The notes beneath the pieces were generated by a model that saw nothing but the letters and a program-made list of their open reading frames with translations, made no database searches and was not told the origin of the DNA. A stretch of DNA of 64,000 bases from Alteromonas mediterranea DE (GTDB lineage Bacteria > Pseudomonadota > Gammaproteobacteria > Enterobacterales > Alteromonadaceae), in NCBI RefSeq assembly GCF_000020585.3, contig NC_011138.3, forward strand, positions 2,967,020-3,031,019, written 5' to 3'. Both the position numbers and the translations under genes were made by a program. The stretch's first letter is position 1. Each line of letters opens with the position of its first letter. Below are positions 1-9,220 of this stretch, one piece after another.

Positions 1-215
1 GTCAAAGCCAGTGCTTTGTCTAAATTCTTTTTCGCTTGCGTGTAGTTGTTGTTTTGAAGGTAGGTAAGACCAAGGGACGTTCTCGTTTTAGCGGCTTCCT
101 CATGATCGAAGTTACCCCCGTATAAATCAGACTGACTGTTGCTTACACAGCCAGTCACCATTATAACGGCACTCAATAAACTAACCCGAAGTGAAGTACG
201 CAATCCCGCAACCAT
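1..215 (-). CDS. pilW: PilW/PilF-like type IV pilus biogenesis lipoprotein, N-terminal part
   Basis: Only the first ~71 codons are in the window; the gene continues past the left edge. The ATG follows an in-frame TAG 9 bases upstream, so the start is well fixed. The protein opens with a hydrophobic signal ending in VTGC, a lipobox, so it should be an outer-membrane lipoprotein. After the signal comes a helical segment with the TPR pattern (TRTSLGLTYLQNNNYTQAKK). In this family TPR repeats stabilise the PilQ secretin multimer. Its place directly downstream of rlmN is the usual one in gammaproteobacteria. The identification rests on the lipobox, the TPR start and synteny. Confidence 0.85.
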   Translation of the reverse strand, partial: MVAGLRTSLRVSLLSAVIMVTGCVSNSQSDLYGGNFDHEEAAKTRTSLGLTYLQNNNYTQAKKNLDKALAL

Positions 216-239
216 AGTCTTACCCTATTATCTTAATGA

Positions 240-1358
240 TTATTGGGCCATTTTTACCGAAATCGCTTCGCCCTTCACCTGTTTTTTTAACAATCTTTTC
301 GTTCTATCAACTACATCGCCTACTAATTGACCGCACGCAGCATCAATATCATCGCCGCGGGTCTTGCGAACAACCGTGGTAAACCCGTATTCCATAAGCA
401 CTTTCGAGAATCTATCGATACGGGAGTTACTCGAGCAGGTGTATGGTGACCCCGGGTATGGGTTGAACGGTATTAAATTAATTTTACTCGGCGTATCTTT
501 TAATACTTTCGCCAGCTGGTGCGCTTGTTCAGTACTGTCGTTGATATTTGAAAGCATCACGTACTCAACCGTTACACGGCCCTGGTTTGCCTTTGATTTC
601 GCTAGATAACGACGTACGCCTGCTAAGAATGCTTCTATATTGTATTTCTTATTAACCGGCACGATTTCGTTGCGTAGTTCATCCGTTGGCGCGTGAAGCG
701 ATATCGCAAGGGCTACATCTATTTGGTCGCCCAGCATATCAAGCGCTGGCACCACGCCAGAGGTACTTAACGTTACGCGACGTTTAGACAAACCAAACCC
801 AAAATCATCTAGCATGATATCCATAGCCGGTACAACGTTTTTAAGGTTAAGTAATGGCTCACCCATGCCCATCATTACCACGTTGGTGATGGGGCGTTTA
901 CTTGAGTCTTTCGACAGACCAAGGAATGTAGCAACACGCCATACCTGACCAATAATTTCGCTGACGCTGAGGTTTCGGTTAAAACCCTGCTGCGCTGTCG
1001 AGCAGAACGTACACTCTAGTGCACAACCTACTTGTGATGAGACACACAAGGTTGCGCGATCGGTTTCGGGGATCCAAACCGATTCCACTTCCTGTCCACC
1101 TTCGAGGGTCAATGCGAACTTGATAGTACCGTCACTGGCTTCTTGAAAATACGCAATTTCAGGTGCTTTAATTTCACAGTTCTCAATAAGCATGGCACGA
1201 AGGTTTTTATTGAGGTTACTCATTTCCTCGAAATCGCTAACACCGTGCTGGTAAATCCATTTCATTACCTGATCGGCACGAAACGGCTTCTCGCCCATTT
1301 CCTTGAAGAAATTGCGCAAGCCTTCGCGATTTAGGTTTAATAAGTTAGTTTTTGCCAT
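240..1358 (-). CDS. rlmN: 23S rRNA (A2503-C2)/tRNA (A37-C2) methyltransferase RlmN
   Basis: This is a radical-SAM enzyme that methylates C2 of A2503 in 23S rRNA and of A37 in some tRNAs. The 4Fe-4S motif CxxxCxxC is at C112, C116 and C119 of the 372-residue protein. The second catalytic cysteine, which carries the methyl intermediate, fits the ACGQL motif near residue 342. The reading frame is open 22 codons further upstream. The ATG giving MAKTNLLNL is preferred because an AGGG stands before it and the length then matches the family. It is followed closely by pilW on the same strand. The group IIC intron now separates it from ndk. Confidence 0.97.
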   Translation of the reverse strand: MAKTNLLNLNREGLRNFFKEMGEKPFRADQVMKWIYQHGVSDFEEMSNLNKNLRAMLIENCEIKAPEIAYFQEASDGTIKFALTLEGGQEVESVWIPETDRATLCVSSQVGCALECTFCSTAQQGFNRNLSVSEIIGQVWRVATFLGLSKDSSKRPITNVVMMGMGEPLLNLKNVVPAMDIMLDDFGFGLSKRRVTLSTSGVVPALDMLGDQIDVALAISLHAPTDELRNEIVPVNKKYNIEAFLAGVRRYLAKSKANQGRVTVEYVMLSNINDSTEQAHQLAKVLKDTPSKINLIPFNPYPGSPYTCSSNSRIDRFSKVLMEYGFTTVVRKTRGDDIDAACGQLVGDVVDRTKRLLKKQVKGEAISVKMAQ

Positions 1359-1753
1359 GAATAAGATGACCCTTTTACCTTCGAGGGTTCCCCCTCTTAC
1401 TGCTGAAATTGATGTAATAACCAACGTTCTGACTACCTAATGAGCAGAGGACGTGTACTGATTAAAATTTGCGCGGATTCTACCACAGATGAGAAATGAG
1501 AAAAAGTCGATTTAGCGCAGAGTATGGTTAAGATTGCCGTGCCAGCGAGGTTGCTTCCACTTGGCAAATAGATGATATCCCCAAGCACCTTAGTTAGTGA
1601 TTTTCGTTGTTACTTTCAAGCGCGGCTGAGAAAAAAGCGAATAGGTGAAGAGAAGATGAGGGTAAGCGACGATTTAATTAGGCTGTAAGAAACCGTTGCA
1701 AACGCCGAAAACATCGAGTTAGGGTGAGGCGTCACCGCCTCATCCCTCTCACA

Positions 1754-1784
1754 GAACCGTACATACGGGCCTCGTATACGGCTC
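1754..1784 (-). ncRNA. Group II intron domain V catalytic hairpin
   Basis: On the minus strand this is a 31-base hairpin with the catalytic AGC near its 5' side and a closing ACGGTTC arm. It is followed by TGTGAGAGGG and a domain VI stem that ends the intron. The stem pairs AGCCGTA with TACGGTT. The shape is the most conserved part of group II ribozymes, which suggests the RNA core has not decayed at this end. Confidence 0.85.
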
Positions 1785-1794
1785 ATGTACCTAG

Positions 1795-3066
1795 TTATTT
1801 AGCGTAATTGCTAAACACATATCCCGTTGCAACATTCTCCAAGTTCATTAGCCCGATTTCATCAAACCAACTGTTTGGCATTGCGTAGCTTGCTAAGGGA
1901 CTGCGTGCACTGCACCAACTCGTCATGTTGATATGAGCAAACTGACCTTTATAACCGTGCTGTCTTAGCCAGCGATGGAGGCGGCTCGCCTTTTTCCATA
2001 ACTTGAGTTGGATGCTGCGCAAGCGGCGTCTTAGCCAGCTTGCTATTTGCTTAAATGCCCTGCTCGCATTGGCTATCTTGAAGTAATAACTGAACCCTCT
2101 TAGCAGTGGGTTTAATGCATTGATAACTGATTGCAGTGGCATTCCGCCATTGCGTTTCGTCACCTGCTTGAGCTTCGCCTTAAACGCGGTGAGTTTCTTG
2201 GGCTGGATGCGGGTATATTTCGTCCCAATTTCAACACCAAGGAACTTCACACCATCATCACTGTGAGTGATGTGTGTTTTCTCCGTGTTTACACTTAGCT
2301 TTAGCTTTTCTTCTAAGATGTGTGTGGCTTGCACTTTGGCATTCTCTGCCGCTGCACGACTGCTACACAGGATAAGGATGTCATCAGCATAGCGCACTAT
2401 GCGGTGCCCACGTTGTTTCATTTCCTCATCGAACGCATCCAGATAGATGTTCGCTATGAGCGGGCTTATTACCCCGCCTTGCGGACTGCCTGTCTCTGTC
2501 TGCTGCCAATGCCCATCAACCATTACCCCACTTTGTAGGAACTGAGCAATGAGACTCAGCACGCTACCATCACGAACCCGTCTTTTAATGCTCTTAATGA
2601 TAAGCGTATGGTCCAGCTTATCGAAGCACTTCGACAGGTCCATGTCCACTACATGCTGACGCCTATATCGACGGATAAACATGGTGGCTTTGTTGATGGC
2701 ATCGTGACAGCTCCGCTTCGGTCTATAACCAAAGCTGGATGGATGGAACTGCTCTTCGAAGATGGGTGTAAGGAGGTCATTCAAGCATTGTTGAACCACT
2801 CTATCCCTAACTGTTGGGATACCCAATAGACGCTCACCGCCCCCGTCTTTCGGGATAATGACCCGCCTTACCGGTTGCGGTTGATAGCGTTTGGTTTTGA
2901 GTTCAAGAAGAAGCTGCGATAGTTCATTATCCAGATTTGAGGCAAACGCGCTCAGGCTCTGCCCATCTATTCCGGCCGCGCCTTTCGCTTTGAATACCTT
3001 TTTAAATCCCTTGAACAGTCTGGCTTTATTAAGCAAGTGACCGTACAAACTATAATAAACCCGCAC
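1795..3066 (-). CDS. ltrA: Group II intron reverse transcriptase/maturase
   Basis: This 423-residue intron-encoded protein promotes splicing and target-primed reverse transcription of its intron. The reverse-transcriptase fingers and palm are intact: GIPTVRDRVVQ near residues 82-92, a GYRPKRS block near 113-119, GSPQGG at 193-198 and the catalytic YADD at 226-229. A maturase (X) domain follows. The C-terminus ends in a short MPNSWFDEIGL segment with no HNH endonuclease domain, as expected for class C. The start is GTG at 3064-3066, chosen because a strong AGGAG lies before it. No frameshift is visible, so the element may be active. Confidence 0.93.
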   Translation of the reverse strand: MRVYYSLYGHLLNKARLFKGFKKVFKAKGAAGIDGQSLSAFASNLDNELSQLLLELKTKRYQPQPVRRVIIPKDGGGERLLGIPTVRDRVVQQCLNDLLTPIFEEQFHPSSFGYRPKRSCHDAINKATMFIRRYRRQHVVDMDLSKCFDKLDHTLIIKSIKRRVRDGSVLSLIAQFLQSGVMVDGHWQQTETGSPQGGVISPLIANIYLDAFDEEMKQRGHRIVRYADDILILCSSRAAAENAKVQATHILEEKLKLSVNTEKTHITHSDDGVKFLGVEIGTKYTRIQPKKLTAFKAKLKQVTKRNGGMPLQSVINALNPLLRGFSYYFKIANASRAFKQIASWLRRRLRSIQLKLWKKASRLHRWLRQHGYKGQFAHINMTSWCSARSPLASYAMPNSWFDEIGLMNLENVATGYVFSNYAK

Positions 3067-3802
3067 GCTTCTCCTCGAAGATGGTGTGCTGTGTGGGGGC
3101 CGATGACTTCTTTTCGTGTTGGTCTATTTCACATGGTGGTAGAGCGTGCTAGCCCAATGGCAATCTACTCAACGTTCCCACATTACTCCCATGTACCGTT
3201 TCGTAGCCAGTCCGTCGCTTCCGCGAAAAACCAAGTACGAAGACGTCGATAGCTAATCGATTCGTGTACCACTAAAAAAAAAACACCTGCTCATCACAGA
3301 CTTACTATGTACTTCCGCCCTTCGCCATCCTTATCCGCTTTTGGCTGATAACGATGCCACCAAACACTGCTGATGGTCAGCTCGGTTTTACCCTCCACAC
3401 CATTACTGGCTTTCACAGGCCGAACTTTACTCACTACTACGGCTTCATCTGCCACCTCACACCGATTAACATCTTGAGTCTCCCCTTGAACGTTAACCAC
3501 TTACTCTAAGTAAGTTTAGGTGCCAGGCTTCCCCAGTTACTGCACTGACGCCCTGTTAGAAATCCCACCCTCAAGCACAAAACAGGACTGACCGAGTATC
3601 GGGCTTCACGCTATTTTGCACGCTTACCCCCCTGTCTTGCCGAATCAGGTTCACTTGCGTTGTGTACCTCTAACTTCCTATGGCTTCCTTCGGACCCTGC
3701 CGTTGGCCAACAACGCCCTTGCCATTCGGATTATCTTCCCCTCAGTCAGGGTGATTCAGGTTTCTTTCAACCTGACGGGTTTGCCAGCTTCGCTGGGCAA
3801 AC

Positions 3803-3833
3803 AAAAAAACGAGGCGCTAAGGCCTCGTTTTTT
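3803..3833 (-). terminator. ndk rho-independent terminator and intron insertion site
   Basis: A GC-rich stem (AAACGAGGC with GCCTCGTTT) and a run of T on the minus strand lie 16 bases behind the ndk stop. The T run touches the 5' end of the group IIC intron, so this is both the ndk terminator and the presumed target-recognition hairpin of the intron. Confidence 0.9.
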
Positions 3834-3848
3834 CCTACCAGCGTATTC

Positions 3849-4280
3849 TTAGCGAGTACGTGGGCAGATTTCTTCTTCAGAGAAGAAGTAAGCAATTTCG
3901 CGTGCTGCTGACTCAGGCGCGTCAGAACCGTGAACTGCGTTTTCGTCGATTGACGCAGCGTAGTCTGAACGTAATGTACCTGAAGCTGCATCAGCTGGGT
4001 TAGTTGCGCCCATGATTTCACGGTTAGCTAGAACAGCGTTTTCGCCTTCTAGTACTTGAACCATAACTGGACCAGACGTCATGAAGTCAACAAGTGCGCC
4101 GAAGAAAGGACGCTCTTTGTGTTCTGCATAAAAGCCTTCTGCTTGCTCTTTGCTCATGTGGATCATCTTAGATGCCACAATGCGAAGACCTGCAGATTCG
4201 AAACGGTTGTAAATTGCACCGATAACGTTTTTAGCTACCGCATCAGGCTTGATAATCGAAAAAGTACGCTCAAGAGCCAT
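3849..4280 (-). CDS. ndk: Nucleoside diphosphate kinase
   Basis: The enzyme moves the gamma phosphate of ATP to nucleoside diphosphates through a phosphohistidine. The catalytic histidine is H117 in NAVHGSD, and the N-terminal [12 protein letters not shown] is typical. The 143-residue length is normal for bacteria. The frame is open further upstream, but the ATG at 4280 has GGAGAG eight bases before it and gives the canonical N-terminus. It normally sits just upstream of rlmN; here the two are separated by an intron. Confidence 0.98.
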   Translation of the reverse strand: MALERTFSIIKPDAVAKNVIGAIYNRFESAGLRIVASKMIHMSKEQAEGFYAEHKERPFFGALVDFMTSGPVMVQVLEGENAVLANREIMGATNPADAASGTLRSDYAASIDENAVHGSDAPESAAREIAYFFSEEEICPRTR

Positions 4281-4559
4281 GTTATCTCTCCAAACAAATA
4301 ATAGTGTATGTATCTTAAAATTTTGGCCGCGAATTATAGGCAATAAATAGCAGCTTGACCAGAGCCTTTATCAAATCAGGCTTAACGTATTGTTTTTACT
4401 TGCAAATGTAATATCAGAATAGCGCACTAGCTATGACAATATGATGACAACGTATACATTATTTTGCGAAGGCAGATGTTCAGTTGCAACACAACCTGCC
4501 CTATCAACTCAGCGACGACCGAATAAAACGATGTCGGAAAAGCGATGAGCCACCAAATA

Positions 4560-4970
4560 CTAAGCGTTAGCTTTGGCTAGTTCTTGGATTTTACCCACAA
4601 TAGCACGCAAGCCATTACCCCGCGTTGGGGTAATATGACGCTCCAGATCTAACGCTTCGAAGTACCCATCGATATCAAACGCTACGATATCTGCTGGGGT
4701 TTTATCGTTGTAGGCGGCAAGCACTAATGCTAATAAACCTTGAACGATAACCGCGTCGCTATCTACGTCAAAGGTAATTTTGTTCCCGTCATAGGACTCG
4801 ATTAACCATACACTGCTTTGACAGCCTTTCACTAGGCGCTCAGGGGTTTTCGCGTCTTCGGGTAAACCTGGAATAGATTTGCCTAAGTCAATGATGTACT
4901 GATATCGCTGTTCCCAATCGTCGAAGAACGCTAAATCATCAATAATCTCTTCACTACTTGGTAATTGCAT
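4560..4970 (-). CDS. sufE: SufE cysteine desulfuration protein
   Basis: SufE takes persulfide sulfur from SufS and hands it to the SufBCD scaffold in the cytoplasm. The acceptor cysteine is C50 in LVKGCQSSVW, and the 136-residue length is normal. The frame is open 35 codons further upstream, overlapping sufT. The start MQLPSSEE matches the family N-terminus and has GGAA upstream. It is the last gene of the iscR-iscS-suf cluster, 67 bases behind sufT, so it is probably co-transcribed and under IscR control. Confidence 0.96.
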   Translation of the reverse strand: MQLPSSEEIIDDLAFFDDWEQRYQYIIDLGKSIPGLPEDAKTPERLVKGCQSSVWLIESYDGNKITFDVDSDAVIVQGLLALVLAAYNDKTPADIVAFDIDGYFEALDLERHITPTRGNGLRAIVGKIQELAKANA

Positions 4971-5037
4971 TTCTATTTCCGCTTTTAAAATCTGTAATAA
5001 GGTTAAACGACAAGGCGATAAACGATGGCTAGTGTGC

Positions 5038-5571
5038 TTAGAAGAAAAGGCCCGCTTCAAGCTGCGCTTCTTCACTCATCATGTCTCGTGACCATGCTGG
5101 GTCGAACACTAGCTCAACATTGACGTTTTTCACATGGGGCACCATGGCTACACGATACTCCACGTCACCGACCAGAACCGGTCCCATGCCACAACCCGGT
5201 GCGGTAAGCGTCATATCAATATTGACGTCACCGGATCCTTGATCAATTTCGACTTTATATATAAGCCCCAATGAAACCAGATTAATTGGAATTTCGGGGT
5301 CAAAAATAGTCTCTAAGGCATCCCACACTTGCTGTTCGCTGATGTTACCATCTTCTGGCGCATCAAAGGTCAATGTCATCGCTTTGCGACCGATAGCGCC
5401 CGCGTCAGTACCGTCAATGCGGTACATATTACCGCGCCACGTTACCGTGTAGTTACCACCGAGCTCTTGGGTGATATTCACAAACTCGCCTTCAGGGATA
5501 ACAGTTGGGTTACCCGCTGGCACCAAACGCGCTTTACAATCGCGCTCGGTGGTCACCATTTTTTGTTTCAT
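5038..5571 (-). CDS. sufT: SufT, DUF59/MIP18-type Fe-S maturation protein
   Basis: SufT-type proteins are auxiliary Fe-S maturation factors, important under high demand for Fe-S proteins. The N-terminal half carries the SufT-specific pattern (TTERDCKARLVPAG, then GGNYTVTWRGNMYRIDG). The C-terminal half is a DUF59 domain with DPEIPINLVSLGLIY at 91-105 and the conserved cysteine C127 in TAPGCGMG. A TTG codon 17 residues upstream keeps the frame open, but the ATG giving MKQKMVTTERD fits the family. It lies between sufA and sufE, as in many SUF operons. Confidence 0.9.
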   Translation of the reverse strand: MKQKMVTTERDCKARLVPAGNPTVIPEGEFVNITQELGGNYTVTWRGNMYRIDGTDAGAIGRKAMTLTFDAPEDGNISEQQVWDALETIFDPEIPINLVSLGLIYKVEIDQGSGDVNIDMTLTAPGCGMGPVLVGDVEYRVAMVPHVKNVNVELVFDPAWSRDMMSEEAQLEAGLFF

Positions 5572-5622
5572 AAACGACTTAGTACTCTTTAATTCTACAA
5601 CTGAAGTGCTTTTGCGCGGCAA

Positions 5623-5979
5623 TTAACCTACGTTAAAACTCTCGCCACACCCACATTCATCAACAACATTTGGGTTGTTGTACTTGATAATGCCGTTTAC
5701 GCCTTCCATAACATAGTCAATCTCGGTGTTACGCAAAAGATCGGTTGCATCTGCGGCAACCGCTACATTAACAAGGGGAGAAATTTCAATAATTTCATCA
5801 TCTGCTTGGGCGCTGTCAGCGAAATCAAGCACGTAAGCATAGCCCGTACAGCCGCTTACTTTTGTTGATAAACGAATTAACTGACCAGGCTTGTCTTTAA
5901 GCTTACTTTCGAAATGCTTAACGGCACTGTCAGTTAGCGTAATGAGTTTTGTACTAGGTACAAACGTTTCAACACTCAT
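5623..5979 (-). CDS. sufA: SufA/IscA-type Fe-S carrier protein
   Basis: This 118-residue A-type carrier binds an Fe-S cluster and passes it to target proteins. The three ligand cysteines are present: C44 in VSGCTGYAY and C109/C111 in ECGCGESF. It sits 9 bases behind sufS and within the suf run, so sufA is preferred over iscA or erpA. The symbol is partly positional because A-type carriers are hard to separate by sequence alone. Confidence 0.9.
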   Translation of the reverse strand: MSVETFVPSTKLITLTDSAVKHFESKLKDKPGQLIRLSTKVSGCTGYAYVLDFADSAQADDEIIEISPLVNVAVAADATDLLRNTEIDYVMEGVNGIIKYNNPNVVDECGCGESFNVG

Positions 5980-5988
5980 AATGCCTCC

Positions 5989-7206
5989 TTAGGCCAACAT
6001 CATTTTTGCTTTTTTAAGCGCAGCAAATAAGCTGTCTACTTCTTCAAGCGTATTGTAAATTGAAAACGACGCACGAGCGGTACCCGGTATGCCGAATCGC
6101 TTCATCAGTGGTTGCGCACAGTTATCACCTGTGCGAATAGCCACGCCTTGTCTATCTAAAATAAAGCCCACATCGGCTGGATGCGCACCTTCAAGCAAAA
6201 AGCTTAACACGCCAACCTTGTTTGGTGCTGTACCAATAATGCGCATCCCTTCAAAGGCTTCAGCCTGCTCGGTGGCATAGGCCAGCAGCTTTTGCTCATG
6301 TTCGTGTAATGCGTTTACATCAAGGGCGCTAAACCAGTCAACTGCCGCCCCCATTCCGATAGCGCCGGCGATATTTGGTGTACCGGCTTCTAAGCGGTTA
6401 GGTAAAGAGCCCCACGTGGCTTCATGATAGGTGACATCCTTGATCATCTCGCCACCAACCTGCCATACTGGCCAGGTTTCTAGGACCTCTTTTTTACCCC
6501 ACAAGCAGCCAATGCCTGTTGGGCCAAAAAGCTTATGCCCTGAAAATGCGTAAAAGTCGCAGCCGATGTCTTGTACGTCTACACCGCCATGGGCTATACC
6601 CTGCGCACCATCAACCAAAACCCAGGCCCCTACTGCTTTGGCTTTTTGCGTTAGCAGTTTAATTGGGTTTACCGTTCCCAAGGCATTTGACACGTGCGGG
6701 AAGGCGACCATTTTGGTGTTACTTGAAAGCAGTCTATCAAAGGCTTCTACATCAAGCTCACCAGTATCGAAAATAGGTACAATGTTGAGCGTAGCGCCAG
6801 CGCGACGACAGGCCTGTTGCCACGTAACCAAGTTAGCATGGTGCTCAAGCTCGGTGACCATCACTTCATCACCTTCACCGAGAAGCTGACCTAGGCCATT
6901 GGCCACGATGTTAATGGCCTCAGTGGTACCCGACGTCCAAATAACTTCTTCGCGGGCGTTGGCATTAATGAAACTCGCGACGCTGCTACGTGCATTTTCA
7001 TATCGACGGGTGGCTTCATCAGACAAGTGATGAGCACCGCGATGCACGTTCGCGTTCGTGCCCGTATAAAAGTCTACCAACGCGTCTATTACCGCTTGCG
7101 GTTTTTGCGTGGTCGCTGCGTTATCTAGGTAGACTAGCGGTTTGCCGTCTACCGTCTTTGATAAAATAGGAAACTGGGCACGAAGTGCTGCAACGTCTAG
7201 GCTCAT
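5989..7206 (-). CDS. sufS: SufS class II cysteine desulfurase
   Basis: This PLP enzyme releases sulfur from cysteine as a persulfide for SufE. The PLP lysine is K225 in SGHKLFGPTG. The persulfide cysteine is C363 in TGDNCAQPLMKRF, on the short loop typical of class II desulfurases. At 405 residues it has family length. Its start overlaps the sufD stop by four bases, so translation is coupled. It is a second desulfurase in the same cluster as a class I IscS. Confidence 0.97.
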   Translation of the reverse strand: MSLDVAALRAQFPILSKTVDGKPLVYLDNAATTQKPQAVIDALVDFYTGTNANVHRGAHHLSDEATRRYENARSSVASFINANAREEVIWTSGTTEAINIVANGLGQLLGEGDEVMVTELEHHANLVTWQQACRRAGATLNIVPIFDTGELDVEAFDRLLSSNTKMVAFPHVSNALGTVNPIKLLTQKAKAVGAWVLVDGAQGIAHGGVDVQDIGCDFYAFSGHKLFGPTGIGCLWGKKEVLETWPVWQVGGEMIKDVTYHEATWGSLPNRLEAGTPNIAGAIGMGAAVDWFSALDVNALHEHEQKLLAYATEQAEAFEGMRIIGTAPNKVGVLSFLLEGAHPADVGFILDRQGVAIRTGDNCAQPLMKRFGIPGTARASFSIYNTLEEVDSLFAALKKAKMMLA

Positions 7207-8459
7207 TTCACCTCCATTTGGGCGAAGCGTTCACTTAACAGTGGCGCAAGCCATTCACGGATTGCCCCATTTGGTACATCGTTTATCAGCTCTTGAATGA
7301 AACCGAAGTTAAGCATAACAAGTGCTTTACTACGCGGAATGCCGCGAGTCAGCATGTAGTACAAGGCTTCTTCTTCAATTTCAGCTACCGTTGCACCGTG
7401 GGCACACTTTACGTCATCGGCGTAAATTTCAAGCTCAGGCTTGGTATTAATTACGCCGCGGCGTGACAATAACAAGTTGCGGTTGTTCAGTTCAGCCAGC
7501 GTTTTCTGTGCGTCGCGGTGAATATGAATACGACCGTTAAACACAGCGCGCGCTTTATCACCCACAATACCGCGCGCATTTTCCTCGGTAGTACCGTTAG
7601 GCATAGCGTGCTCAATGGTAGAGTGCAGGTCGAACAACTCGCCTTCTGCCAACAAATAAACAGCGTTCATTTTCGCGTCAGCAAACTCGCCCGCATGGTG
7701 AATGTCTACGTCTAAGCGCGACAGTTCGCTGCCATAACCCACCATGGTGCTATTGAGCGTGGTGCGGTTGTGTAGCTTGAAGTGGCTACCGCCTAGTTGC
7801 TTTGCTTTGCCAGTAAACATAGCGAAACGATAGTGCTCTAGATGAGCATCATCCGCCAAATCGTATTCAGCAAACGCCGTGGTTAAGCTTTCAGTATCAC
7901 CAAAGCCTTGCTCGATAACAGTGGCGCTTGCGCCTTCTGCTACTTTTACTACCACGCGCGTGTGGGCATCTACATTTTGCGACGCCATGTTCACAATGCG
8001 CACTGGTGTGTCGATTTTCACGCCTGCTTCAACATTAATAAAAATACCATGTTGGCATAGCGCATCGTTTACCAAACCAAACATATGACGGCTAGGCTTA
8101 ACTTTGCCATACACGCTGCTAATCGCCTGTTGCGTAGCAGCATCATCACTGTTTAGTGACGTAATACTCATGCCAACTGGCACATCAAGCGTATTAACCT
8201 GTGTAACCAGCACGCCATCGACAAAAATAAGATCGATAGCATTTAAATTATCAATAGCCGGTACTGGCAAGTTGTCAGCTTGCACTGCTTGCTTTGCTTC
8301 ACGCTTTTCAATTGGCGTAAGCGGCGTAAAGCGCCAGCTTTCGTTTCTGCGCGCTGGCCAGCCGTCGGCTTTTAGTTGTGCTAAGGCCTGTTGACGCACG
8401 GGCGATAGATAATCGTCGCGCTGTGCTGTATCAATGACCTGTTCTAGCCATTGACTCAT
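7203..8459 (-). CDS. sufD: SufD, SufBCD scaffold subunit
   Basis: SufD forms the scaffold heterodimer with SufB and interacts with the ATPase SufC. The 418-residue protein has the beta-helix core typical of SufB/SufD. The conserved C-terminal region KCAHGATVAEI carries the histidine of the SufB-SufD interface. It overlaps sufC by four bases upstream and sufS by four bases downstream, giving a translationally coupled block. Confidence 0.96.
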   Translation of the reverse strand: MSQWLEQVIDTAQRDDYLSPVRQQALAQLKADGWPARRNESWRFTPLTPIEKREAKQAVQADNLPVPAIDNLNAIDLIFVDGVLVTQVNTLDVPVGMSITSLNSDDAATQQAISSVYGKVKPSRHMFGLVNDALCQHGIFINVEAGVKIDTPVRIVNMASQNVDAHTRVVVKVAEGASATVIEQGFGDTESLTTAFAEYDLADDAHLEHYRFAMFTGKAKQLGGSHFKLHNRTTLNSTMVGYGSELSRLDVDIHHAGEFADAKMNAVYLLAEGELFDLHSTIEHAMPNGTTEENARGIVGDKARAVFNGRIHIHRDAQKTLAELNNRNLLLSRRGVINTKPELEIYADDVKCAHGATVAEIEEEALYYMLTRGIPRSKALVMLNFGFIQELINDVPNGAIREWLAPLLSERFAQMEVK

Positions 8460-9217
8460 GCCTCGGCCTCCTCATACGCTTTACCTAGGAAAGCGTAACC
8501 ACTCTTTTCAACTTCTAGTGCCAGTGACGCATCACCACTTTTTACAATTTTACCGTCGGCAAGAATGTGTACAAAGTCAGGCTTGATGTAGTCGAGAAGA
8601 CGCTGGTAGTGGGTAACAACAATGAAGCTACGCTCACCGTCGCGCTGGCTGTTTACGCCATCGGCAACCACTTGTAGTGCATCAACGTCAAGGCCAGAGT
8701 CTGATTCGTCCAGAATACAAAGCTTTGGCTCAAGCAAAATCATTTGCATGATTTCGTTACGTTTTTTCTCACCACCAGAGAAGCCTTCGTTAACGCCACG
8801 CTTTAAGAAATCCAGGGGAAGTTGAACTTGCTTACAGGCTTCTTTCGCTTTTTTAAGAAACTCAGCAGCCGTCAGTGGCGCTTCGCCGCGCTCTTCACGC
8901 ATGGCGTTAACCGACTCTTTCATAAATTCCATGTTGCTTACGCCAGGAATTTCAACTGGGTACTGAAACGCTAAAAACAGGCCTTCTCGAGCGCGCTCTT
9001 CAACGTCAAGCTCAAGTAAGTCTTTACCGTTAAGCGTGGCTTCACCATCACTCACTTCGTAGCCATCACGGCCAGATAGTACGTAACCTAGTGTACTTTT
9101 ACCGGCACCGTTGGGGCCCATGATAGCGTGTACTTCACCAGGTTTAACTTCAAGGTTAAGACCTTTAATGATGTTTTTCTCTTCCACGCTGGCATGTAAA
9201 TTCTTGATACTAAGCAT
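8456..9217 (-). CDS. sufC: SufC, ATPase of the SufBCD scaffold
   Basis: This 253-residue cytosolic ABC-type ATPase drives conformational change of the SufBCD complex. Walker A is GPNGAGKST near residues 34-42. The signature is the SufC form FSGGEKKRNE, and Walker B with its switch is CILDESDSGLD. It lies three bases behind sufB and overlaps sufD. Confidence 0.98.
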   Translation of the reverse strand: MLSIKNLHASVEEKNIIKGLNLEVKPGEVHAIMGPNGAGKSTLGYVLSGRDGYEVSDGEATLNGKDLLELDVEERAREGLFLAFQYPVEIPGVSNMEFMKESVNAMREERGEAPLTAAEFLKKAKEACKQVQLPLDFLKRGVNEGFSGGEKKRNEIMQMILLEPKLCILDESDSGLDVDALQVVADGVNSQRDGERSFIVVTHYQRLLDYIKPDFVHILADGKIVKSGDASLALEVEKSGYAFLGKAYEEAEA

Positions 9218-9220
9218 TGA

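Larger units (their letters stand above)
1713..3802 (-). mobile_element. Group IIC intron inserted behind the ndk terminator
   Basis: The element is read on the minus strand and encloses a reverse-transcriptase gene. Its 5' end, GTTTGCCCAGC, starts at the last T of the ndk terminator. The following ~150 bases (GGCAAGGGCGTTG, GTCCGAAGGAAGCC, ACACAACGCAAGTGAACC) resemble domain I of group IIC introns such as Oceanobacillus O.i.I1. At the 3' end a domain V hairpin (1754-1784, with AGCCGTATACG and CGTATGTACGGTT arms) is followed by a domain VI hairpin (TGAGGC/GCCTCA). The terminal CTCGAT has the usual AY ending. Insertion right after a rho-independent terminator is the known habit of class C introns. 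Boundaries are inferred and may be off by a few bases. Confidence 0.85.

Noticed and set aside
139..330. Plus-strand ORF at the left end
   Set aside because: It overlaps the pilW start and the rlmN end on the other strand and has no ribosome-binding site.
3294..3500. 68-residue minus-strand ORF upstream of the intron reverse transcriptase
   Set aside because: It lies inside the folded 5' RNA domains of the group II intron and shows no protein-family pattern.
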